Assembly (NCBI GenBank): GCA_051877215.1
Contig: JBJEIR010000026.1
Location: 1-5,438 of the forward strand
Length of the DNA stretch: 5,438 bases
Reading direction: 5' to 3'
Source of the DNA: RGIG1959 sp051877215
GTDB lineage: Bacteria; Bacillota; Clostridia; Oscillospirales; Acutalibacteraceae
How positions within the stretch are numbered: position 1 is the first letter of the stretch; each line of letters opens with the position of its first letter. The notes below the pieces were generated by a model that saw only the letters and a program-made list of their open reading frames with translations, was not told the origin of the DNA and did no database searches. Positions 1-5,288 of this stretch are shown in pieces. Made by a program: the position numbers and the translations under genes.

Positions 1-109
1 TTTCCTTTGCCTTGTCGACGATCTCGCGGGCATGCTTGGCAACACCGACCACCATCGCGTAACGGCTGTTGTTCCCCTTCAATTGTTCGATATCACTCGG
101 TCTGAGCAT
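1..109 (-). CDS. rpoZ: RNA polymerase omega subunit, N-terminal part (cut by window edge)
   Basis: Encodes the first 36 residues of the omega subunit, the small RNA polymerase protein that helps fold and assemble the beta' subunit. The translation begins MLRPSDIEQLKG and continues with NSRYAMVVGVAKHAREI, matching the family's N-terminal helix with its conserved SRY..V...AK.AR pattern. The ATG at 109-107 lies inside the end of gmk, overlapping it by 17 bases in another frame. A G-rich Shine-Dalgarno-like run (AGGGGGG) about 9 bases upstream also sits in gmk, so translation is probably coupled. The gene directly after gmk is where rpoZ usually sits in Firmicutes. The remainder, about half of a normal omega or a little more, lies beyond position 1. 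The identification is based on a short stretch plus gene order, and both agree. Confidence 0.88.
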   Translation of the reverse strand, partial: MLRPSDIEQLKGNNSRYAMVVGVAKHAREIVDKAKE

Positions 110-713
110 TTTCAAGAACCCCCCTGATATAATCATCCATGCGGCAATACCGCATTTTTTCAGCATCAATAATCGTGTTAATGCGCTCCACTGCCTGATC
201 GACATCGTCGTTGATGACGACATAATCATAGCGAAATGCGCGCTGCAATTCACGCTTTGCGACGGCCATTCGGGCACGAATGCTCTCCTCGGTCTCTGTT
301 CCGCGACCGACCAGCCGATGTCGCAATTCCTCCATCGACGGAATGGTGATGAAAATAGACACCAAATCGGAACGGTAATCCATCACCTTTTCCGCGCCCT
401 GCACTTCAATCTCTAAAATCACATTTTTCCCTTCGGAAAGCCAGTTGCGCACATCGCTTTCCGGCGTTCCGTAATAATTTCCGTTATATTCGGCCGATTC
501 CAAGAATGCGCCGAGAGACTGCATTTTCTCAAAATCCTCGCGATTTGTGAAATAATAATGAACGCCGTCGATCTCGCCTTCGCGCGGCGCACGGGTCGTC
601 ATGGAGATGGAGAGCACCATATCGTCCCGCTTTTTCAAAAGCTTGCTGATAATGGTGCCTTTTCCGGAACCGGACGGCCCGGACAGAACGATGAGCATTC
701 CCTTATTCGCCAT
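93..713 (-). CDS. gmk: Guanylate kinase
   Basis: Cytosolic enzyme that phosphorylates GMP to GDP with ATP, an essential step of purine nucleotide synthesis and recycling that also influences the (p)ppGpp precursor pool. The protein has 206 residues, the usual length. The P-loop GPSGSGKGT is at residues 12-20. The GMP-binding segment follows (TTRAPREGEIDG at 39-50, then HYYF), then EYNGNYYGTP at 75-83, the VILEIEVQGA strand at 98-107 and the arginine-rich lid region around 131-152 (RHRLVGRGTETEESIRAR). I chose the ATG at 713 over an ATG 24 bases further upstream because GGAAGGAG lies 9 bases before it and family proteins begin near MANKG. Its start overlaps the remA stop by 11 bases and its end overlaps rpoZ by 17, so the three are very likely co-transcribed and translationally coupled. 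No key residue is missing. Confidence 0.97.
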   Translation of the reverse strand: MANKGMLIVLSGPSGSGKGTIISKLLKKRDDMVLSISMTTRAPREGEIDGVHYYFTNREDFEKMQSLGAFLESAEYNGNYYGTPESDVRNWLSEGKNVILEIEVQGAEKVMDYRSDLVSIFITIPSMEELRHRLVGRGTETEESIRARMAVAKRELQRAFRYDYVVINDDVDQAVERINTIIDAEKMRYCRMDDYIRGVLENAQTE

Positions 714-972
714 GTTGGTCTGCTCCTTCCGTCGCATTTATCCCCGTCACACGCCCTGCAACCGTTTCCGGCTGAACAGCAGACAAAATCACATGATCCG
801 TATCCATCATCAACACCGCCCGCGTGCGCCGTCCGTAGGTCGCGTCAATCAACTTTCCGCTGTCCTTGGCGTCCTGAATGATTCGTTTAATCGGTGCAGA
901 ATCGGGGCTGACAATGGCCAGCAGTCTGTTTGCCGCCACCATATTACCGAATCCGATGTTGAGCAGTTTCAT
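703..972 (-). CDS. remA: RemA/DUF370 DNA-binding regulatory protein
   Basis: Small 89-residue protein of the RemA (DUF370, YlzA) family. In Bacillus subtilis RemA binds upstream of biofilm matrix and osmoprotection genes and activates them; its role in this organism is not shown. The sequence carries the family signature almost end to end: IGFGNMVAANRLLAIVSPDS at residues 6-25, APIKRIIQDAK at 26-36, LIDATYGRRTRAV at 41-53 and HVILSAVQPETVAGRV at 60-75. The ATGRRTR-like segment is rich in arginine and probably contacts DNA. An ATG 18 bases upstream (990) is in frame but overlaps the GGGAGG ribosome binding site, so I place the start at 972. It sits 28 bases after yicC and overlaps gmk by 11 bases, the order known from B. 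subtilis (yloC-remA-gmk). Only the last ten or so residues diverge. Confidence 0.93.
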   Translation of the reverse strand: MKLLNIGFGNMVAANRLLAIVSPDSAPIKRIIQDAKDSGKLIDATYGRRTRAVLMMDTDHVILSAVQPETVAGRVTGINATEGADQHGE

Positions 973-1000
973 TGGTATCGGACCTCCCATCAGATGAGCA

Positions 1001-1879
1001 TCACTCTATATTTTGGATCTGTTCACGGATTTTTTCAATCTCCGCTTTCATATCCACAACGGTTCTGGCAATCGTGATATCCGAAGCCTTGGAACCGATC
1101 GTGTTGGTCTCGCGGTTGATCTCCTGCACAAGAAAATCCAGCTTACGCCCGACGGCTTCACTGCCCGACAGCAATTGCTCAAGCTGGTCAAGATGGCTTT
1201 TGAGACGCACCGTTTCCTCTGCAACCGCGATCTTGTCCGCAAACAGCGCCGCTTCCGTCAGCAACCGCTGTTCATCAACCGCCGCTCCGTCGAGAAGCTC
1301 GCGCATCCGCGCACTTACCTTTTCCATATGCTCGGCAACCGTCTGCGGAGAACGCTCCTCCACCTTTCGGACCGCATCGAGAAGGAAAGCCCGGCGAGAC
1401 AAGATATCCTCGCGCATTTTTTCGCCCTCGGTTTCACGCATGGCAACAAAGCGTGCAATCGCCTCGTCCGCCACTGTGCGAACCGCTTGCCAGATTGCCT
1501 CCTCATCCTCCGCGTTTTTATGAACCGTCAGAATATCGGGATTGCGTGAGAGGGACATGACCGAAACATCGTCCCGCAGACCGTAGGTGTTTTTCAATTC
1601 GGCAAATGCCTCGAGATACGCTTTGACCAGTGCATGATTGACCGTAACACTGCTGCCCGGAGCATCCACGGTTTCAATATATAAATACACATCCACTTTT
1701 CCGCGGGAAACGGATTTCTGAAGATGGCTTTTCAGCTTATCATCGAGGAATCCGTAAGTGCGCGGCAAACGGGAGGAATATTCAAAATAGCGATGATTGA
1801 CGGATTTTATTTCAAAGATGATATCCATCCCGTCAATCGTCTGCTCCGCGCGGCCGTAACCGGTCATGCTGCGAATCAT
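1001..1879 (-). CDS. yicC: YicC/YloC family endoribonuclease
   Basis: Member of the YicC family, metal-dependent RNA endonucleases; E. coli YicC is implicated in degradation of small RNAs such as RyhB. The protein has 292 residues, close to the family length of about 290. The N-terminal YicC domain opens with the hallmark MIRSMTGYGRAE (1-12) and contains EIKSVNHRYFE at 23-33 and SRGKVDVYL at 58-66. The middle (about 125-235) is helical and charged, probably coiled coil. The C-terminal DUF1732 domain holds EETVRLKSHL (221-230) and the signature from G239 to D267, including GRKLDFLVQEINRE and NTIGSKASD. The start at 1879 has GGAGG 7 bases upstream; an earlier ATG at 1924 lacks such support. It is first in the yicC-remA-gmk-rpoZ cluster, after a 110-base gap. 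In Bacillus the gene is called yloC. Physiological substrates here are unknown. Confidence 0.92.
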   Translation of the reverse strand: MIRSMTGYGRAEQTIDGMDIIFEIKSVNHRYFEYSSRLPRTYGFLDDKLKSHLQKSVSRGKVDVYLYIETVDAPGSSVTVNHALVKAYLEAFAELKNTYGLRDDVSVMSLSRNPDILTVHKNAEDEEAIWQAVRTVADEAIARFVAMRETEGEKMREDILSRRAFLLDAVRKVEERSPQTVAEHMEKVSARMRELLDGAAVDEQRLLTEAALFADKIAVAEETVRLKSHLDQLEQLLSGSEAVGRKLDFLVQEINRETNTIGSKASDITIARTVVDMKAEIEKIREQIQNIE

Positions 1880-1954
1880 ATAACCGCCTCCGATCCGATT
1901 TGCAAATAACGATTGGGAAATCATTTTTAAAAAGCTCTTTAAAATAGGACTTAA
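1880..1954 (-). other. AT-rich spacer upstream of yicC, no clear promoter
   Basis: This stretch between the hairpin and the yicC start holds the yicC Shine-Dalgarno (GGAGG at about 1887-1891) and an AT-rich block around 1921-1945. I looked for a -35/-10 pair on the minus strand and found no good match; TATTTT and TTATTT are the best -10-like hexamers but neither has a convincing -35. Expression of yicC may depend on read-through past the hairpin or on a promoter I cannot recognise. Confidence 0.4.
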
Positions 1955-1983
1955 CAGGGCTGCCGCAACACGCGACAGCCCTG
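1955..1983 (-). terminator. Hairpin after the oadA-like gene, probable weak or leaky terminator
   Basis: Read on the minus strand, a 12-bp stem (CAGGGCUGUCGC paired with GCGGCAGCCCUG, one G-U pair) closes a 5-base loop, beginning 6 bases after the oadA stop codon. The downstream tract is interrupted (UUAAGUCCUAUUUU) and is not a clean U-run, so termination may be partial and yicC may receive read-through. Stem strength and placement support a terminator or an mRNA 3' end stabiliser; the poor U-tract lowers confidence. Confidence 0.6.
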
Positions 1984-1989
1984 CTTCAT

Positions 1990-3390
1990 TTAAACAGGAT
2001 GTACCTGCTTCTCGGCGTCATAATGCTCGCCGTCCACACCGTATTTGCGATTGCGGCGCTTTTCAAAGAATTTCAATGCCACCTGACCGAACTGTGCATA
2101 AGACAGGACATCCTCTTCCTGCTCATACCACTCGGAAATCTCCGAGCGCAGCTTATCCAGCTCCGGCTCTAACAAATCGGCCGGGCGGCAGGTGATCGGC
2201 TCTTCGTCTCCGATGATTTTTTTCACAAATTCGGGATCGATCGGCACAGGGGTACGGCCGTATTCGCCGCGTACCAAACCGCGGAACTCTTTTGTGACCA
2301 TTTTATAGCGCTCGCCGTTGATCACATTAAAGACCGCCTGCGTACCGACAATCTGAGAGGAAGGCGTCACCAAAGGCGGATATCCCGCATCCTTGCGTAC
2401 GCGCGGCACCTCTTCCAGCACCGCTTCAAGCTGATCTTCCTTGCCCGCCTGCTTGAGCTGGCTGACAAGATTGGAGAGCATCCCGCCCGGCACCTGATAA
2501 ATAAGCGCGTTGGCGTCGACCTCCAACATCTTCGGAGCGAGAAGGCCGCTGTCCAAATATTTATGGCGCAGCGTCTGGAAATATTTTGCAATCTCTGTCA
2601 GCTTGACAAGGTCAAGACCCGTGTCATATTCTGTTCCCTGCAACGCCGCCACCATCGATTCGGTTGCGGGATGCGATGTGCCCAGGGCAAGCGGAGACAA
2701 AGCGGTATCCACCACATCTGCGCCTGCCTCGATTGCTTTCATCAACACCATATCGGCGATGCCCGCCGTAAAGTGCGAATGCACCTGAACCGGGATTTTG
2801 ACATTCTCTTTAATGGCTTTGACAAGCTCATAGGTCTGGTACGGAACAAGCAAGCCTGCCATATCCTTAATGCAGATGGAATCCGCACCGGCTTCCTCAA
2901 GCTTTTTGCAATAATCGACAAAGTATTCGGTGGTATGCACCGGGCTGGTCGTATAGGAAACGGCGACCTGCACATGTGCGCCCTTTTCCTTCTTAGCCGC
3001 ATTGATAGAGGTCTGCAAATTGCGCAGATCATTGAGCGCGTCAAAAATACGAATCACATCAATGCCGTTTGCCACGGATTTCTGTACAAAATATTCAACC
3101 ACATCATCCGCATAATGGCGGTATCCGAGCATATTCTGCCCGCGGAACAGCATCTGAAGCGGCGTATTGGGCATATGCTTTTTCAATGTGCGCAGGCGCT
3201 CCCACGGATCCTCATCGAGAAAACGCAGGCACGAGTCAAAAGTTGCGCCTCCCCAACATTCAATAGAACGATAGCCGACCTGATCGAGCATTTCAAGCGC
3301 CGGCAGCATCTCCTCCGTTGTCATACGGGTCGCGATCAGCGATTGATGCGCATCGCGCAGAATGGTTTCGGTAATCCCTACCTTAGCCAA
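1990..3390 (-). CDS. oadA: Oxaloacetate decarboxylase alpha / transcarboxylase 5S-type carboxyltransferase subunit, no biotin domain
   Basis: Biotin-dependent carboxyltransferase that moves CO2 between oxaloacetate/pyruvate and carboxybiotin. The 466-residue protein has the DRE-TIM barrel of the OadA/PycB/5S family: LRDAHQS at 11-17 (D13 a predicted metal ligand), FRGQNMLGY at 82-90, IRIFDALND at 113-121, KDMAG at 175-179 (K175 the expected carbamylated lysine) and HSHFTAG at 204-210 (H204 and H206 predicted metal ligands). The conserved C-terminal carboxylase domain follows, with PGGMLSNL at 301-308 and VTPSSQIVGTQAVFNV at 341-356. It ends without a biotinyl (EAMKM) domain, unlike long OadA forms; the carrier is the separate gene just upstream (48-base gap). 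The start is TTG: the frame has a TGA two codons earlier and the family begins at MAKVGITETILRDAHQS. Pyruvate carboxylase subunit B is a possible alternative role, but no biotin carboxylase is present nearby. Confidence 0.93.
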   Translation of the reverse strand: MAKVGITETILRDAHQSLIATRMTTEEMLPALEMLDQVGYRSIECWGGATFDSCLRFLDEDPWERLRTLKKHMPNTPLQMLFRGQNMLGYRHYADDVVEYFVQKSVANGIDVIRIFDALNDLRNLQTSINAAKKEKGAHVQVAVSYTTSPVHTTEYFVDYCKKLEEAGADSICIKDMAGLLVPYQTYELVKAIKENVKIPVQVHSHFTAGIADMVLMKAIEAGADVVDTALSPLALGTSHPATESMVAALQGTEYDTGLDLVKLTEIAKYFQTLRHKYLDSGLLAPKMLEVDANALIYQVPGGMLSNLVSQLKQAGKEDQLEAVLEEVPRVRKDAGYPPLVTPSSQIVGTQAVFNVINGERYKMVTKEFRGLVRGEYGRTPVPIDPEFVKKIIGDEEPITCRPADLLEPELDKLRSEISEWYEQEEDVLSYAQFGQVALKFFEKRRNRKYGVDGEHYDAEKQVHPV

Positions 3391-3406
3391 AATTCATCCA
3401 TCCTTT
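3388..3406 (-). promoter_or_regulatory. Ribosome binding site and TTG start of the oadA-like gene
   Basis: AAAGGA at 3401-3406 lies 10 bases before the TTG at 3390-3388. An in-frame TGA at 3396-3394 rules out any earlier ATG, and the next in-frame ATG (residue 23) would remove the metal-binding LRDAHQS motif. The TTG is therefore the start. Two ATGs in this stretch (3401 and 3397) are in other frames. Confidence 0.8.
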
Positions 3407-3438
3407 CATCAAACGATCATCCGAACTGAAACGGTCTC

Positions 3439-3795
3439 TTATTGAATAGAAACCAGCGGTGCGCCGGACTCAACGCTGTCTCCCTTGCGCACATGAACAG
3501 CCGTCACCGTGCCGTCGTTCGGCGCTTTGATCTCGTTTTCCATCTTCATCGCTTCGAGCACGACAAGGACATCACCCGCCTTGACGCTGTCGCCCGCCTT
3601 GACATTGACATTCAGGATCGTGCCGGGCATCGGGCAATCAATGGATGTGCCGGCAGCCGCAGCAGGAGCGGGAGCGGCTGCGGGTGCCGCAGCGGCGGGA
3701 GCGGGAGCAGCTGCGGCAGGTGCCGCGCCGGCTCCGATTTCTTCTACCTGTACATCATAGGCGTTGCCGTTAACTGTGATATGAAAGCGTTTCAT
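3439..3795 (-). CDS. Biotin carboxyl carrier protein (1.3S/MmdC-like)
   Basis: Small cytosolic carrier that holds covalently bound biotin and shuttles CO2 between carboxyltransferase partners. The 118-residue protein has three parts. Residues 1-20 (MKRFHITVNGNAYDVQVEEI) match the N-terminal segment of transcarboxylase 1.3S and decarboxylase carriers, which docks onto the partner subunits. Residues 22-48 are a flexible Ala/Pro linker. Residues 51-118 form the biotinyl/lipoyl domain, with EAMKMEN at 81-87 and K84 the expected biotinylated lysine. CPMPGTI (54-60) and the APNDGTV turn (91-97) are also typical. AAGGAGG lies 11 bases before the ATG. The gene is 59 bases after the carboxyltransferase and 48 before the oadA-like gene, so it most likely serves both. 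It needs a biotin ligase encoded elsewhere. Length and layout fit transcarboxylase 1.3S better than acetyl-CoA carboxylase AccB, which is usually longer. Confidence 0.92.
   Translation of the reverse strand: MKRFHITVNGNAYDVQVEEIGAGAAPAAAAPAPAAAAPAAAPAPAAAAGTSIDCPMPGTILNVNVKAGDSVKAGDVLVVLEAMKMENEIKAPNDGTVTAVHVRKGDSVESGAPLVSIQ
3652..3732 (-). repeat. Low-complexity Ala/Pro linker coding repeat
   Basis: Imperfect GC-rich repeats (units resembling gcgggagcgg and gcagcggcgg on the plus strand) encode alternating alanine runs and Ala-Pro pairs between the docking segment and the biotinyl domain of the carrier. Such linkers let the biotin arm swing between active sites. The tract is a likely site of length variation by slippage. 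Confidence 0.75.
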
Positions 3796-3854
3796 CTTCT
3801 GTATGTCCTCCTTATTTTCACTTGGCACAGACAAGCTGTCGGCACCGAGTAATT

Positions 3855-5165
3855 TTACAGTTGAATATTGGTGTGCTTCTTCGGCAGCTTGGTCACCCGT
3901 TTGCCGGACAGCATATCGAGCAGTCCCGTCAAGCGCGCCTTTGTCTCTTCGGCGGTCACCACATCGGTCACATATCCGGCCGCCGCAGCTGCCAGCGGGC
4001 TGTACATCGTATCCGCGTATTCTTTCACAAGCTTTGCGCGTTCGGTTGTCGGATCTGTCATCGCCGCCAAACGATCCGCCCACTCGATACAAATTGCCGT
4101 TTCGGGGGCAAGCGCTCCGACAGAAGCCGTCGGCCACGCAAGAACCGCGTCCGCACCGGCGCGTTTACCGGCAAGCGCAATATATACCGGACCGTAGGCG
4201 CGTCCTCCGATCACGGTGATCTTTGCCGCGGTCGTTTCGGCATATGCCTGCGACAGCTTTGCGGCGCCCTTCAGGCAGCCGAAACCGGCGGCATCCACAA
4301 AGGTGATGACCGGCAGAGAGAAGCTGTCACAAAACCGCACAAACCGCGCCGCCTGCGCACAACCGCAACCGAGCTTGTCCCCTTTGAGGGAGACAAGGCC
4401 GCAAGGCACACCGCTTATTCTCGCGAGAGCCGTCTTCACGCCGTCTTTGTCAAGCAAGGCAACCGCCGAATCGGCATCGGCAAACGCCTCGATCGCCTGC
4501 GCAATATCCGAGCAGCTGACCGCTGCGGCATCCGCCTCGTAAACGGGTGCAGCCGCCAAATTGTTGGCGGGAAGCAATGCAAGCAAAGAGCGAACGGTGT
4601 CGAGAGCATCGTCAACGGATTGAACTGAAATATCCGCCTTAGCCTGCTCATCCCCGACATTCAAACGATAATCACTGCCGTCGCACGCAATCACAATATC
4701 CGCCGCCTGCGCCATCAGCGCCGCCGATCCGACACAGCCGCCCGCAATCACCGCAATCTGCGGCACAACACCGGACAGCTCATTGGCCGCCATCAAAATA
4801 TCGGACACCGCATCCATCGCATCAATGCCCTCTGCGAGCTTCGCACCGTCGCTGTCATAAACCGCAACGATCGGCGCACCGTTTTGCGCCGCCAGCTCAT
4901 ACACTTTGCGAACCTTTGACGCCTGCGCTTTTCCAACGGCGCCGCAGCAGGTCTCACGATCCTGTGCAAACGCATAGACCGGCGCACCGTCTACCGTTCC
5001 GTAACCGGCAACAGCCTCCGACGGCTGATCGCCGTCCATCGCCAAGCGATCGATTTCGACAAAGCTGTCGGCATCAAAGAAACCGGCAAGCAGCTTACGC
5101 GCCGAAACCGTTTGGGCATGGCTGTTTGCCTGCGCCAATGCCTCTGCGGAATTTTGGATACCCAT
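3855..5165 (-). CDS. Divergent acyl-CoA carboxyltransferase subunit (MmdA/12S-like)
   Basis: Member of the carboxyl transferase family (AccD/PccB/MmdA/12S) with two crotonase-fold halves, expected to move CO2 between carboxybiotin and an acyl-CoA such as methylmalonyl-CoA. At 436 residues it is clearly shorter than usual MmdA/12S (about 510-525). N-half landmarks: SFVEIDR (34-40), GYGTVDG (54-60), SGVVPQIAVIAGG (131-143) and LLALLPANN (194-202). C-half landmarks: ARISGVPCGLV (248-258), AARFVRFCDSFSLPVITFVD (272-291), AKITVIGGRAYG (314-325), AWPTA (343-347) and the C-terminal KKHTNIQL, close to the family's KKHGNIPL. Several conserved glycine motifs differ (see findings), so the acyl-CoA substrate is uncertain and activity is not guaranteed. 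The start at 5165 has GGAGG 8 bases upstream; a GTG at 5180 overlaps that site. It is first in the three-gene operon and follows the promoter at 5253-5281. Confidence 0.85.
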   Translation of the reverse strand: MGIQNSAEALAQANSHAQTVSARKLLAGFFDADSFVEIDRLAMDGDQPSEAVAGYGTVDGAPVYAFAQDRETCCGAVGKAQASKVRKVYELAAQNGAPIVAVYDSDGAKLAEGIDAMDAVSDILMAANELSGVVPQIAVIAGGCVGSAALMAQAADIVIACDGSDYRLNVGDEQAKADISVQSVDDALDTVRSLLALLPANNLAAAPVYEADAAAVSCSDIAQAIEAFADADSAVALLDKDGVKTALARISGVPCGLVSLKGDKLGCGCAQAARFVRFCDSFSLPVITFVDAAGFGCLKGAAKLSQAYAETTAAKITVIGGRAYGPVYIALAGKRAGADAVLAWPTASVGALAPETAICIEWADRLAAMTDPTTERAKLVKEYADTMYSPLAAAAAGYVTDVVTAEETKARLTGLLDMLSGKRVTKLPKKHTNIQL

Positions 5166-5246
5166 ATTGTCAACCTCCACAGCTATTATGTAAGATATCA
5201 GATGTCACGGGTGGTGAATCCTAAAAAAATCCAAACTACCCAATTT
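5166..5246 (-). other. 5' leader of the carboxyltransferase operon
   Basis: About 80 bases between the predicted transcription start (near 5246) and the first start codon. It contains the GGAGG ribosome binding site and a T-run (minus strand, 5223-5229). I found no strong hairpin, no riboswitch architecture and no BirA-like (biotin) operator. Only a weak GGGT/ACCC pairing could form. Confidence 0.45.
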
Positions 5247-5252
5247 ACAGGT

Positions 5253-5281
5253 ATTGTACCAAATTATTTATCATTTGACAA
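5253..5281 (-). promoter_or_regulatory. Sigma-A type promoter for the carboxyltransferase operon
   Basis: On the minus strand, TTGTCA (5281-5276; consensus TTGACA, 5 of 6) is separated by exactly 17 bases from TACAAT (5258-5253; consensus TATAAT, 5 of 6). TGG directly before the -10 gives an extended -10 element. An A-run at 5285-5290 (minus strand) starts four bases upstream of the -35, and further A/T runs lie at 5306-5311 and 5313-5319, about two helical turns away, as in UP-like or bent upstream DNA. The predicted start is an A near 5246. Confidence 0.8.
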
Positions 5282-5288
5282 GTGTTTT

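Noticed and set aside
1921..1945. AT-rich near-palindrome (TTTTAAAGAGCTTTTTAAAA on the minus strand) considered as an operator
   Set aside because: The symmetry is imperfect and mostly follows from A/T richness; no known operator consensus fits.
2563..3429. Long plus-strand open frame (288 codons) opposite the oadA-like gene
   Set aside because: Shadow of a strongly conserved minus-strand gene; its composition is atypical and no family motif is visible.
3796..3854. Small inverted repeat GACA-GCT-TGTC between the carboxyltransferase and the biotin carrier
   Set aside because: Only 4 bp with a 3-base loop, too weak to claim as a regulatory hairpin or processing site.
3439..4137. Longer in-frame open reading frame extending the biotin carrier upstream to about 4137
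   Set aside because: The extension overlaps the carboxyltransferase in a different frame with non-family sequence; the ATG at 3795 has AAGGAGG before it and the family's N-terminus.
3822..4628. Long plus-strand open frame (268 codons) opposite the carboxyltransferase
   Set aside because: It lies antisense to a gene with clear family motifs, is rich in Arg/His/Cys as expected of a reverse-strand shadow, and has no recognisable domain or good ribosome binding site.
5166..5252. Biotin-responsive BirA operator or riboswitch in the operon leader
   Set aside because: No TTGTTAAC-type dyad and no stable multi-stem fold could be seen.
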